From Bog-793 sp050013835 (GTDB lineage Bacteria > Actinomycetota > Acidimicrobiia > Acidimicrobiales > Bog-793): a DNA stretch of 64,000 nucleotides. The translations under genes and the position numbers were made by a program. The DNA is taken from assembly GCA_050013835.1 (NCBI GenBank), contig JBEKEM010000006.1, positions 62,001-126,000 on the forward strand, given 5' to 3'. Below the pieces are notes generated by a model. The model was given only the letters and a program-made list of their open reading frames with translations, was not told where the DNA came from and did not search any database. Positions 50,574 through 59,575 of the stretch are shown here, in pieces (the stretch's first letter is position 1; each line of letters begins with the position of its first letter).

Positions 50574-52628
50574 CTATGCCGTGGCGACCTTGCGCTTGTC
50601 TAGCTTGTCGGCGAGGTGCGCCGGCAGCTCGGCGTAGTGGTCGAACGTGACGCTGAAGCGCCCGCGCCCGCCGGTCAGCTGGCGGAGCTCCGCGGCATAG
50701 TGCCCGAGCTCGCTCGCCGGGCACAGCGCCACGATCGTCTGGGAGCCGTCGGCGTCACTCGCGCTCGAAAGCACCCGTCCGCGTCGGCTGTTGAGGTCGC
50801 CCAGCACGTCACCCTGGAAGCGCGCCGGGCAGAAGACCTCGACCCGCTGGATCGGCTCGAGAACGACGGGGCCGGCCTGCTCGAAGGCGACCGCGAAGCC
50901 GAGCGCCCCAGCCATCTCGAAGCTCGCCTCGGACGAGTCGACCGTGTGGAACTTGCCGTCGTCGCAGGTCACCCGGGTGTCGACCACCGGGTAGCCGTAG
51001 ATCCCGCCCTGGTTCATCGCCCGCCGCACGCCCTTCTCGACGGCCGGGATGAACTGGCGGGGGATCGCGCCGCCGACGATCTTGTCGACGAACTCGAAGC
51101 CGGCCCCGCGTTCGAGCGGTTCGACCCGCAGGTGGACGACGCCGAACTGACCGTGCCCGCCGCTCTGCTTCTTGTGCCGCCCCTCCGCCTCGGCGGGCCG
51201 GCTGATCGCCTCCCGGTACGGGATGCGGAGGTCCTCGGTCTCTAGATCGACGGAGAACTTCCGGTGCAGCCGCTCGCAGATCACCTGGAGGTGCGTCTCG
51301 CCCATTCCCGAGAGCACGGTCTGGTGCGTCTCGTCGTCCCGCCGGACCTGGAACGAGGGGTCCTCCTCCTGCAGGCGGTGCAGGCCCGTCATCATGCGGT
51401 CCTCGTCACCCGACGTCCGGGGCTTGACGGCGATCGAGAAGGCAGGCGGGGTCACCGGTCCGAACTCGACGGTGACCGGCGACGATTTCGGCGCCAGCGT
51501 GTCGCCGGTGCGCGTCTCGGCGAGCTTCGGGATGGCGACGATGTCCCCGGCGACCGCCTCGGCGACCGGCGCCGCCTCCTTGCCGCGCATCGTCTGCAGG
51601 ACGTGCAACCGCTCGTCCGAGCGCGTCCGCGAGTTCACGAGCACGGCATCGGGGCGCAGCGTCCCCGAGACGATCTGGACGAGCGAGATCCGGCCGACGA
51701 ACGGGTCGACGATCGTCTTGAAGACGCGGGCGAGCGGCTGGCCCGCGGCTTCGTCGGTGACCTCGATCGACTTGTCGCCCGCCCGGGCCCTCACCCGACG
51801 GGTCGGCGGGATGCCACAGATGACGTCGAGGAGCCGGTCGAGGCCAACGCCCGTGAGCGCCGACCCACAGAGCACGGGGATCACGGTTCCGCCCGCCACG
51901 CCGACGGCGAGCGCCCCCGACAGCTCTGCGGGCGAAGGGATGTCACCTTCGAGGTAGCGCTCCATCAGGGCGTCGTCGGCGACGACGATCCCTTCGATGA
52001 GGTTGTCGCGCAGGCGCCCAGCCTGGACGGCCAGCTCGGCGGGCACCGGGCCGGTCGAGGGCTTGCCGCCGTCGTAGCTGACCGCGGCGTCGGCGAGCAG
52101 GTCGACGACGCCATGGAGGTCCATCTCGGAGCCGAGCGGCAGCTCGAGGGGCGCGACGCCAGCCCCGAAGGTTTCGCGCAGCCCGTCGAGGGTGCGCGAG
52201 AAGTCGGCCCGTTCACGGTCGAGCTTGTTGACGAAGACGAGGCGGGGCACCCCGCGCTCGGCGGCGAGGCGCCAGACCGCCTCGGTCTGCACCTCGACGC
52301 CCTCGACGGCGCTCACGCAGACGACGGCGAGGTCGGCGACGTCGAGGGCCAGCTCGACCTCGCCGATGAAGTCCACGAAGCCCGGCGTGTCGATCAGGTT
52401 GACCTTGCGCTCGCCCCAGGTGAGCGGGGCGAGGGCCATCGAGACCGAGATGTGCCGCTTCACCTCCTCGGGCTCGAAGTCCGAGACGGTCGTACCGTCC
52501 TCGACCCGGCCCTTGCGCGCGATCACCCCGGTGAGGTGCAGCAGGGACTCGGTGAGCGTCGTCTTCCCGGTTCCACCATGACCGATGATGACGACATTCC
52601 GGATCTGGCCGGGCGACAGGTTGCTCAA
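50574..52628 (-). CDS. EF-G-like GTPase (EF-G2)
   Basis: This 684-residue translational GTPase paralogue has GTPase motifs IGHGGTGKTTLTESLL (G1), IDTPGFVDF (G3) and NKLDRE (G4), then domain II and the III-V region (QSGGHGQFGVVHLRVEPLERG, GYPVVDTRVTC). It matches the actinobacterial second elongation factor G, not the fusA of the rpsL operon: no ribosomal genes are near. I chose a TTG start at 52628 because a perfect AAGGAGG lies 8 nt upstream; the first in-frame start (52670) lies upstream of that site. Its role is probably a non-essential translation or stress function. Confidence 0.88.
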   Translation of the reverse strand: MSNLSPGQIRNVVIIGHGGTGKTTLTESLLHLTGVIARKGRVEDGTTVSDFEPEEVKRHISVSMALAPLTWGERKVNLIDTPGFVDFIGEVELALDVADLAVVCVSAVEGVEVQTEAVWRLAAERGVPRLVFVNKLDRERADFSRTLDGLRETFGAGVAPLELPLGSEMDLHGVVDLLADAAVSYDGGKPSTGPVPAELAVQAGRLRDNLIEGIVVADDALMERYLEGDIPSPAELSGALAVGVAGGTVIPVLCGSALTGVGLDRLLDVICGIPPTRRVRARAGDKSIEVTDEAAGQPLARVFKTIVDPFVGRISLVQIVSGTLRPDAVLVNSRTRSDERLHVLQTMRGKEAAPVAEAVAGDIVAIPKLAETRTGDTLAPKSSPVTVEFGPVTPPAFSIAVKPRTSGDEDRMMTGLHRLQEEDPSFQVRRDDETHQTVLSGMGETHLQVICERLHRKFSVDLETEDLRIPYREAISRPAEAEGRHKKQSGGHGQFGVVHLRVEPLERGAGFEFVDKIVGGAIPRQFIPAVEKGVRRAMNQGGIYGYPVVDTRVTCDDGKFHTVDSSEASFEMAGALGFAVAFEQAGPVVLEPIQRVEVFCPARFQGDVLGDLNSRRGRVLSSASDADGSQTIVALCPASELGHYAAELRQLTGGRGRFSVTFDHYAELPAHLADKLDKRKVATA

Positions 52629-52723
52629 CGACCGCACCTCCTTGCGCAGCGGTTGGCGAGGTGACCGCATCGTAGGCGGAGGTTTGGGGCGCGGCGAACG
52701 GCGGGTCCCGGTAGCCTTCCGCC

Positions 52724-53191
52724 GTGCGGCCCGGTGACCTCGCCTTCCCCTTCTCGCTCCCCGACGAGCGAGGGATCACGCGCACCCTCGGAGAGTTCCT
52801 CGAGGTTGGGCCCGTCGTCGTCTTCTTCTACCCCGCGGCGATGACGTCGGGCTGCACCGCCGAGAGCTGCCACTTCCGTGACCTCGGCGCCGAGTTCGCG
52901 GCCCTCGGCGCCTCCCGGGTCGGGATCAGCCACGACGACGTCGCCACCCAACGACGCTTCGCCGCGATGCACGGCTTCGACTACCCACTGCTCTCGGACC
53001 CCGACGGCGCCGTCGCGCGGCACTACGGCGTCCGCCGGCCGCTCGGCCCCGCCGGGGCCCTCGCCACGCGGCGCTGGACCTTCGTCATCGCCCGCGACGG
53101 GCGCGTCGTCAAGGTGATCAAGAGCGCGTTCCGCATGACGGCACACGCCGACCGCGCCCTCGCCGCGCTGAGCATGCTGCCCGCCGCCTGA
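52724..53191 (+). CDS. Peroxiredoxin (BCP/PrxQ-like)
   Basis: This 155-residue thiol peroxidase reduces hydrogen peroxide and organic hydroperoxides. The active-site region is FFYPAAMTSGCTAESCHFRD, with peroxidatic Cys near residue 45 and a second Cys five residues later, the Q-type arrangement. The Thr/Arg catalytic partners are in place (MTSGCT, RRWTFVI). The start is GTG. It is divergent from the EF-G-like gene with about 95 bp between starts. In this lineage mycothiol or thioredoxin would be the reductant. Confidence 0.9.
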   Translation: MRPGDLAFPFSLPDERGITRTLGEFLEVGPVVVFFYPAAMTSGCTAESCHFRDLGAEFAALGASRVGISHDDVATQRRFAAMHGFDYPLLSDPDGAVARHYGVRRPLGPAGALATRRWTFVIARDGRVVKVIKSAFRMTAHADRALAALSMLPAA

Positions 53192-53306
53192 CTCCCCGGA
53201 GCCGCGGTCTGCGCTGAGTGCGTGCGGAGTTTCGTATCGTTCGTCACGCGATGGGCGGTGCCGGCGCCCGAGGCGCCCGGCGAGGGCGATGTGGAAGGGT
53301 GGGGTC

Positions 53307-53984
53307 ATGGCAGTCGGCATTGTCGGAGGGACAGGACCGGCGGGACGCGCCCTGGGCGCGCGACTGGCGGCGGGTGGCGCCACGGTCGTGCTCGGCTCGC
53401 GCGATGCCGCCCGTGCGCAGGCGGCCGCCGCGGAGATCAGCGCGAGGTGGCCGGCACTGCACCTCCCGATCACCGGCGCGGCGAACGAGGAGGCCGCCAG
53501 CCAGGACATCGTCGTGTTGGCGACGGTCTGGGACGCCGTCGTCGCGACCGCCGTCCAACTTTCGCCCCAGCTCACAGGACGTGTCGTCGTGTCGATGGCG
53601 AACGCCATCACCCGGGTGGGGGGCGAGTTCCAGGCGCTCGTGCCGGTGCGCGGATCGCTGGCCGCGACGATCCAGGCCGCCGTGCCCGGTTGCCGGGTGA
53701 CGGCAGCCTTCCATCACCTCCCGGCGGGGCGGCTCGGCGAGCTCGACCAGCCGATCGAGGCCGACGTGCTCGTCTGTGCCGACGACGACGCCGCGGGCGA
53801 GGCGACCGTGCGCCTCGTCGAGTCGATCCCCGGGCTGCGCGCCTGTCGGGCCGGATCCCTCGCCTCGGCTGGCGCCGTCGAGGCGCTCACCGCCGTGCTC
53901 GTCAACGTCAACCTCCGCTACCGGGCGCACACGACGCTCCACCTCAGCGGGTTGCCGGCCGCCGGGGGGGGCGCCCGGCGGTGA
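53307..53984 (+). CDS. Coenzyme F420:NADPH oxidoreductase (Fno/NpdG-like)
   Basis: This 225-residue enzyme is predicted to exchange hydride between NADP(H) and coenzyme F420. The N-terminal fold VGIVGGTGPAGRALGARLA binds F420 and NADP, and the following GSRDAARAQAAA carries the NADP-preferring Ser-Arg. The later VSMANAITRVGGEFQAL and VTAAFHHLPAGRL are typical of the family. The ATG at 53307 gives the normal N-terminus. It supplies F420H2 for LLM oxidoreductases such as the one near recA. It is followed directly by the MshC-like gene. Confidence 0.85.
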   Translation: MAVGIVGGTGPAGRALGARLAAGGATVVLGSRDAARAQAAAAEISARWPALHLPITGAANEEAASQDIVVLATVWDAVVATAVQLSPQLTGRVVVSMANAITRVGGEFQALVPVRGSLAATIQAAVPGCRVTAAFHHLPAGRLGELDQPIEADVLVCADDDAAGEATVRLVESIPGLRACRAGSLASAGAVEALTAVLVNVNLRYRAHTTLHLSGLPAAGGGARR

Positions 53985-53986
53985 CG

Positions 53987-55096
53987 ATGCGGCTGTACGA
54001 GACGGCGCGGCGTGAGGTCGTGCCGTTCGATCCCGGCCGCGTCGTCACGATGTACACCTGCGGGATCACCCCGTACGACGCGGCGCACCTCGGGCACGCC
54101 GCGACGTACCTCACCTACGACGTCCTGCAGCGGAGGCTGCGAGACCTCGGGCACGAGACGCGCTGCGTGCGCAACGTCACCGACGTCGACGACGACATCC
54201 TCGCCAAGGCGCGCAGCCTCGGCGTGCACTACCTCGACCTCGCCGCCGAGGAGACGGCTCGCTTCGACCAGCAGATGCGGGCGCTCGGCATCCTGCCGAG
54301 CTTCGCCGAGCCGCGCGCCACCTCGGCGATCCCGGACATCCTTGGCTTCATCGGGATGGTGCTCGAGACCGGCCACGCCTACCGGTCGGGGAGTGCGGTC
54401 TACTTCGATGTTTCCTCGTTCCCCCGCTTCGGGCGGGTGAGCGGGCTCTCGCGGGACGAGATGCTCGCCCTCGCCGCCGAGCGCGGCGGCAACGTCGACG
54501 ACCCCGAAAAGCGCGACCCGCTCGACTTCGTCCTGTGGCAGCCCTCCCTCCCCGACGAACCGGCGTGGGACTCGCTGTGGGGCCCGGGACGCCCCGGCTG
54601 GCACATCGAGTGCTCGGCGCTCGCCATGCGCGAGCTCGGACTCACGATCGACCTCCACGGGGGCGGCAGCGACCTCATCTTCCCGCACCACGAGTGCGAG
54701 GCCGCGCAATCCGAGGCGGCCACGGGCGAGATCTTCGTTCGCCACTGGATGCACGTCGGCATGATCCGCTTGGGTGGCGAGAAGATGGCCAAGTCCCGGG
54801 GCAATCTCGTCTTCGTCGGCGACCTGCTCACCACGCACGAGCCGGCGGCGCTCCGGCTCGCCCTCCTCGCCCACCACTACCGGACCGAGCTCGACTGGGA
54901 GGAGAGGCTCCTCGAGGAGGCGACCGTCCGCCTCAACGCCTGGCGGCGCGCGGGCCCGGGCGATGGCGCCCTCGACGCGGTCCGCGCCCGGCTCGACGAC
55001 GACCTCGACACGCCGGGGGCGCTTCGCGCCATCGATGAGGCGGCGCAGGCGCGCGGCGTCTCGGAGGCTGCCGCGCTCCTCGGCGTCGGGCTGTGA
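53987..55096 (+). CDS. mshC: MshC-like cysteine ligase (CysRS paralogue)
   Basis: This 369-residue ATP-dependent cysteine ligase is probably the mycothiol enzyme that joins cysteine to GlcN-inositol. It shares the CysRS fold: zinc ligands Cys25, a later WHIECSALA Cys and HHE, the HLGH motif (residues 34-37) and KMAKS. The N-terminal segment CGITPYDAAHLGHAATY is the MshC variant, where CysRS has CGPTVYDxxHIGNARxY. The protein lacks the long C-terminal tRNA-binding domain of CysRS (usual 460 residues). The start is ATG at 53987 or GTG at 53981, which overlaps the previous stop. A true CysRS cannot be fully excluded. Confidence 0.8.
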   Translation: MRLYETARREVVPFDPGRVVTMYTCGITPYDAAHLGHAATYLTYDVLQRRLRDLGHETRCVRNVTDVDDDILAKARSLGVHYLDLAAEETARFDQQMRALGILPSFAEPRATSAIPDILGFIGMVLETGHAYRSGSAVYFDVSSFPRFGRVSGLSRDEMLALAAERGGNVDDPEKRDPLDFVLWQPSLPDEPAWDSLWGPGRPGWHIECSALAMRELGLTIDLHGGGSDLIFPHHECEAAQSEAATGEIFVRHWMHVGMIRLGGEKMAKSRGNLVFVGDLLTTHEPAALRLALLAHHYRTELDWEERLLEEATVRLNAWRRAGPGDGALDAVRARLDDDLDTPGALRAIDEAAQARGVSEAAALLGVGL

Positions 55097-55207
55097 GCTC
55101 CTGAGCCACCCCCGGCCAACCCATTAGGCTGTCGGGATCACCTGCGGCGCCGAAGAGGCGTTGCATTCCGCGGAACCGAGGGCCAGCGCGTGGGAGAGTC
55201 GCCATCG

Positions 55208-57196
55208 ATGATCACCGTCGCCGTGCCCGACGGCTCCGCGGTGGAGCTCGCTACCGGTTCCACGGCCGGTGATCTCGCCGCCTCGGTCGGAAGGCGCCTG
55301 GCGGCCGACGCCGTCGCCGCCGAGGTGAACGGCGTCCTCGTCGACCTCTCCACGGGGCTTCACGCCGGCGACGTCGTGCGGATCGTCACCGGGGGAGCGG
55401 ACGACGGCCGCACGGTGATCCGCCACTCGACCGCGCACGTGATGGCCCAGGCCGTCCTCGAGCTCTACCCGGGCACCCGCTTCGCGATCGGGCCGGCGAT
55501 CGCCGACGGCTTCTACTACGACTTCGAGCTCCCCGGGGACAGGCGCTTCTCGCACGAGGACCTGCCCGCGATCGAGGAGATGATGCGGGCGATCATCGCC
55601 GCCGATCAGCCCTTCGTCCGCGAGGAACACACGATCGCCGAGGGGCTCGCGCTCTTCGCCGACCAGCCGTTCAAGCGCGAGATCATCGAGGGCGTCGCCA
55701 CGGCACACGAGGCGGCCGACCCCGAGTTCGCCGGTGAGGCCGCCGTTGACGCGGCCCGCGTGACGACCTACCGCAACCCGGAGCGGTTCGTCGACCTGTG
55801 CCGCGGCCCGCACGTGCCCTCGACTGGCCGCCTGGGGCATTTCAAGCTCACCCGGGTCGCCGGCTCGTACTGGCACGGTGACGAGCGCCTGCCCCAGTTG
55901 CAGCGGATCTACGGCACCGCCTGGGAGTCCGCCACCGCGCTCGCCGAGCACCTCCGCCGGCTCGAGGAGGCCGAGCGGCGGGACCACCGCCGGCTGGGCG
56001 CCGAGCTCGACCTGTTCCACTTCCCGCCGGAGCTCGGCGGCGGCCTGCCGGTCTTCCACCCCAGAGGCGCCCTCGTCCGCCAGCTGATGGAAGACTTCTC
56101 ACTTCGCATGCACCTCGCCCACGGCTACGAGCAGGTGTGGACCCCCCACATCACGAAATCGACGCTCTACGAGACCTCCGGGCACCTCGACTGGTACGCG
56201 CCGAGCATGTACCCGCCGATGGAGATGGAGGGCGCCTCGTACTACCTGAAGCCGATGAACTGCCCGATGCACATCCTCATCTACAAGGATCGTGCCCGGT
56301 CGTACCGCGACCTGCCCCTGCGGTTCTTCGAGTTCGGGACCGTCTACCGTTTCGAGCGCTCCGGGGTCCTCCACGGCTTGACCCGGGTGCGCTGCATCAC
56401 CCAGGACGATGCCCACATCTTCTGCGCCCCCGACCAGCTCGCGCGGGAGCTCGAATCGCTGCTCGCCTTCGTCCTCGAGGTGCTGCGCGCCTTCGGGCTC
56501 ACCGAGTTCGAGGCGGAGCTGTCGACCCGGCCCGAGAAGTTCGTCGGCGCGGTCGCCGAGTGGGACCAGGCGACCGCGGCGTTGCGCAGCGCCCTCGAGT
56601 CGGCCGGCATCCCCTACGTCGTCGCCGAGGGCGAGGGCGCCTTCTACGCGCCGAAGATCGACGTGCACATCCGCGACGCCATCGGCCGGCGCTGGCAGCT
56701 GTCGACGCTCCAGGTCGACTTCCAGCTTCCCAACCGCTTCGACCTCGGCTTCGTCGGCGCCGACAACGAGCGGCACCGGCCCCAGATGATCCACCGGGCC
56801 CTCTTCGGCTCGGTCGAGCGCTTCTTCGCCATCCTGCTCGAGCACTACGCCGGGGCCCTGCCGACCTGGCTGATGCCCGTCCAGGCCCGCGTGCTCCCCG
56901 TGCGTGACGCCAACGCCGCCTACGCGGCGGCCGTCGCCGCCCACCTCGCCGGGGCCGGTTTCCGGGTCGAGGCCGACGAGGCCGCCGAGCCGTTGGGGGC
57001 GCGCGTGCGGCGCGCCAAGCTCGAGAAGCTCCCGTACGTCCTCGTCGTGGGCGACGACGACGAGCGCGACGGCTCGCTCGGCGTGAACGCCCGCGGCGCC
57101 TCGGCCGTCGAACGGGGCGTCGCGCTCGAGGCGTTCTCGGCGCGACTGGCCGACGAGGTGGCCGCCCGGCGTCGGCCCGAGGACGGCTCGGCGTGA
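55208..57196 (+). CDS. thrS: Threonyl-tRNA synthetase
   Basis: This 662-residue synthetase has all parts: TGS domain (about 1-60), editing domain with HSTAHVMAQAV, class-II core (YYLKPMNCPMH, FGTVYRFERSGVLHGLTRVR motif 2, ITQDDAHIFC), and C-terminal anticodon-binding domain. The zinc Cys and His residues are present. The ATG with a GGGAGA site upstream is chosen over an in-frame GTG at 55190. It begins a conserved chain with the HIT, pgsA1, patB and pimA genes. No T-box leader was recognised. Confidence 0.95.
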   Translation: MITVAVPDGSAVELATGSTAGDLAASVGRRLAADAVAAEVNGVLVDLSTGLHAGDVVRIVTGGADDGRTVIRHSTAHVMAQAVLELYPGTRFAIGPAIADGFYYDFELPGDRRFSHEDLPAIEEMMRAIIAADQPFVREEHTIAEGLALFADQPFKREIIEGVATAHEAADPEFAGEAAVDAARVTTYRNPERFVDLCRGPHVPSTGRLGHFKLTRVAGSYWHGDERLPQLQRIYGTAWESATALAEHLRRLEEAERRDHRRLGAELDLFHFPPELGGGLPVFHPRGALVRQLMEDFSLRMHLAHGYEQVWTPHITKSTLYETSGHLDWYAPSMYPPMEMEGASYYLKPMNCPMHILIYKDRARSYRDLPLRFFEFGTVYRFERSGVLHGLTRVRCITQDDAHIFCAPDQLARELESLLAFVLEVLRAFGLTEFEAELSTRPEKFVGAVAEWDQATAALRSALESAGIPYVVAEGEGAFYAPKIDVHIRDAIGRRWQLSTLQVDFQLPNRFDLGFVGADNERHRPQMIHRALFGSVERFFAILLEHYAGALPTWLMPVQARVLPVRDANAAYAAAVAAHLAGAGFRVEADEAAEPLGARVRRAKLEKLPYVLVVGDDDERDGSLGVNARGASAVERGVALEAFSARLADEVAARRRPEDGSA

Positions 57197-57729
57197 CCCT
57201 CGACCACCTGTGGGCCGGCTGGCGCTCGGACTACGTGACCTCTGTGTCCGACTCCTTCGGGCCACCCGAGGAGCTCGCCGAGACCGAGGGCGCCGGCTCG
57301 CCAGAGAGCTGTGTCTTCTGCCGCCTGCTCGCCGTCGAGAAGGGCGACGACCGCTACGTCGTGCACCGCGGGCCGTTGACGGCCGTCATCCTCAACGCTT
57401 ACCCGTACGCGAGCGGGCATCTCCTCGTCCTGCCGCGCAGGCACCTCCGCCGGCTCGCCGAGCTCGCCGACGCCGAGAGCGCCGAGCTCTGGCAGACGGC
57501 GCGCCAGGCGGTCGCCGCGTTGCAGCGGGCCTACGACCCGGACGGACTCAACCTCGGCGCCAATCTCGGCCGGGCCGCGGGCGCGGGGCTGCCCGACCAT
57601 CTCCACCTCCACGTGGTCCCGCGCTGGGTCGGCGACACCAACTTCATGACGGCGGTTGCCTCGGTGCGGGTGCTGCCCGAGGCGCTCTCCGACAGCTGGC
57701 GGCGGATCGTCGCCGCCTGGCCGAGCTGA
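57193..57729 (+). CDS. HIT-family hydrolase (Ap4A phosphorylase-like)
   Basis: This 178-residue protein has a CVFCRLL start (zinc-type CxxC), NAYPYASGHLLVLPRRH, and the catalytic HLHLHVVPRW histidine triad. Mycobacterial orthologues in this gene position are diadenosine tetraphosphate phosphorylases. The GTG overlaps the thrS stop (GTGA). It lies immediately before the PIP synthase gene, the same order as in mycobacteria. Confidence 0.9.
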   Translation: MTLDHLWAGWRSDYVTSVSDSFGPPEELAETEGAGSPESCVFCRLLAVEKGDDRYVVHRGPLTAVILNAYPYASGHLLVLPRRHLRRLAELADAESAELWQTARQAVAALQRAYDPDGLNLGANLGRAAGAGLPDHLHLHVVPRWVGDTNFMTAVASVRVLPEALSDSWRRIVAAWPS

Positions 57730-57813
57730 CGTGACCGAGGTGAGCCAAGTCCGGTCACGGAGAGCATTTCGGCCGGTCCTGGTAGCGTGGATGACGCCGG
57801 AGCAGGAGGCGCG

Positions 57814-58641
57814 ATGATCGACGGCCGGCGGGGTAGGAAGACAGACGACGGCGGCGCCCCACCCCCGGCACGGTCGCGGCGCTCGATCGGGCAGCACCTC
57901 GTCGCCCTAGGCGTTAGCGCGGACGCGATCACCGCGCTCGGCGTGGTGCTGGCGGCGGTGACCGCCGCGTTGATCGGCTTCCACTGGTTCATCCCCGCCG
58001 TGGCCCTGATCATCATCGGCGGTCTGATGGACACGCTCGACGGCCACGTCGCCAAGGTGGCCGGGACCGCCTCGTCCCGCGGCGCGTACTTCGACTCCGT
58101 CGCCGACCGCGTTGCCGATGCGGCGATCTTCGGCGGCCTCGCCTGGTACTTCATTCGCGCCCACGACCCGACCGCCGCCCTCGTGCCGATCGGCATCCTC
58201 GCCGTGGCCAGCATCGTCTCCTACCAGCGGGCCAAGGCCGAGTCGCTCGGGTTCTCCGCCCAGGGCGGCATGATGGAACGCGCCGAGCGGCTCATCTTCC
58301 TCGGCGCGACGTTGTTCATCGCCTTCTTCGCGCCGGTCGTCCTGGTTCCGCTGCTCCTCGCGTTGCTGGCGCTCACCACGGCGACCTGCATCGGACGCTT
58401 CTCCCGGGTCTGGGTACAGGCCACAGCGACCAAGCCTGCGGCCGGCGGAATGGGCCGCGCCGTCCCGCGCCGCTGGCACACCGACCGGTCCCGACGGGAC
58501 CGCCGCGACCTCGTGCCCCTGTCGACCCGTCTGCGCGTCGTCTTCGGCGCGTCCGGCGCGGGCACCCCCAGCCGCCGCGAGCGCGCCGGCCGGCGGCGCA
58601 GTGCGCGCGCCTTTGGCCACCGGATCGACAGCGAGCGCTAG
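57814..58641 (+). CDS. pgsA1: Phosphatidylinositol phosphate synthase (CDP-alcohol phosphotransferase)
   Basis: This 275-residue membrane enzyme is predicted to join CDP-diacylglycerol and inositol 1-phosphate, the first committed step of PI and PIM synthesis. The CDP-alcohol motif is complete within GGLMDTLDGHVAKVAGTA and RGAYFDSVADR. Six helices follow, and the C-terminus is Arg-rich. Position after thrS-HIT and before patB-pimA matches mycobacterial pgsA1 (Rv2612c). The ATG with a GGAGG site is chosen over the longer frame. Its 3' end overlaps the next gene by about 41 bp. Confidence 0.87.
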   Translation: MIDGRRGRKTDDGGAPPPARSRRSIGQHLVALGVSADAITALGVVLAAVTAALIGFHWFIPAVALIIIGGLMDTLDGHVAKVAGTASSRGAYFDSVADRVADAAIFGGLAWYFIRAHDPTAALVPIGILAVASIVSYQRAKAESLGFSAQGGMMERAERLIFLGATLFIAFFAPVVLVPLLLALLALTTATCIGRFSRVWVQATATKPAAGGMGRAVPRRWHTDRSRRDRRDLVPLSTRLRVVFGASGAGTPSRRERAGRRRSARAFGHRIDSER

Positions 58642-59575
58642 AAGCCCTGCGGGGCAGCGGGCGCAGCAGCCGAATAGCCGCGCCCGGGCGCGGCTCATCT
58701 GCCTCGGCTACCGGGCCGGGGGCGCCGTCCTCCGGGTACTGCCTGGCCCCGCCGGGCGCGCGCTCGCCGGCGCCGTCGGCCTCGCCACCTGGGGCGTCGG
58801 GCGAGACCGGCGGACTGTCGTCGCCGGGAACCTGCGCCGGGTCCTCGGACCGGAGGCATCGGCGGCGGTGCTCCACCGGACCGTTCGGCGCGCCTACGTC
58901 AGCTACGCCTCCTACTGGGCGTCGGCGGCACGGCTCGACGCCGCCGACCCGAACGTCCTTCGCCGCCAGGTCGCCGTCACCAACCCAGAGCGGCTCCTCA
59001 CCGCCGCGGCGCGCGGCCGCGGGCTCGTGCTCGTGCTGCCCCACGTCGGATGCTGGGAGGCCGGGGCGGTGTGGACGGCGTCACTCGGCTACCCGCTCAC
59101 CACCGTCGGCGAGCTGCTCGAGCCGCCGGAACTGTTCGACTGGTTCGTCGAGACGCGCCGACGAGCCCGGCTCACCGTGCTCCCCCCGGGGGCCGCGACG
59201 ACGGCACAGCTGCTGGAGCACCTGAAGCTCGGCGGGGCAATCGCCCTCGTCGCCGACCGCGACGTGACCGGCGGGGGAGTACCGACGCCGTTCTTCGGCG
59301 CGCCCGCCCGCGTCCCGGCGGGACCCGCCGTCATCGCCCTGCGCTCGGGGGCGGCGGTGGTGCCCGTCGCGATCTACCAGGAGCCCCGGGGGCGCTTCAC
59401 GGTCGAGCTCCAGCCCGAACTCGACACGGAGCGGTCCGGTGACCTCCGGGCGGACGTCGCCCGGTTGACCCGCGACATGGTCGCCGTCTTCGAGCGCCTG
59501 ATCGCCGCCCGCCCCGAGCAATGGCACGTCTTCCAGCCGAACTGGCCCGAGGACGACGCTGCGGAATCGCCGTGA
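58601..59575 (+). CDS. patB: Phosphatidylinositol mannoside acyltransferase (LpxL/HtrB-like)
   Basis: This 324-residue acyltransferase of the lauroyl-transferase family attaches a fatty acid to the mannose of PIM. It has the motif LPHVGCWEAGAVW (His-x4-Glu/Asp-type active site, about residues 148-160) and a later VADRDVTGGGVPTPFFG. The start is GTG at 58601, which overlaps the upstream gene by 41 bp in another frame; a TTG at 58613 is an alternative. The stop overlaps the pimA start (GTGA). Confidence 0.85.
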   Translation: MRAPLATGSTASARSPAGQRAQQPNSRARARLICLGYRAGGAVLRVLPGPAGRALAGAVGLATWGVGRDRRTVVAGNLRRVLGPEASAAVLHRTVRRAYVSYASYWASAARLDAADPNVLRRQVAVTNPERLLTAAARGRGLVLVLPHVGCWEAGAVWTASLGYPLTTVGELLEPPELFDWFVETRRRARLTVLPPGAATTAQLLEHLKLGGAIALVADRDVTGGGVPTPFFGAPARVPAGPAVIALRSGAAVVPVAIYQEPRGRFTVELQPELDTERSGDLRADVARLTRDMVAVFERLIAARPEQWHVFQPNWPEDDAAESP

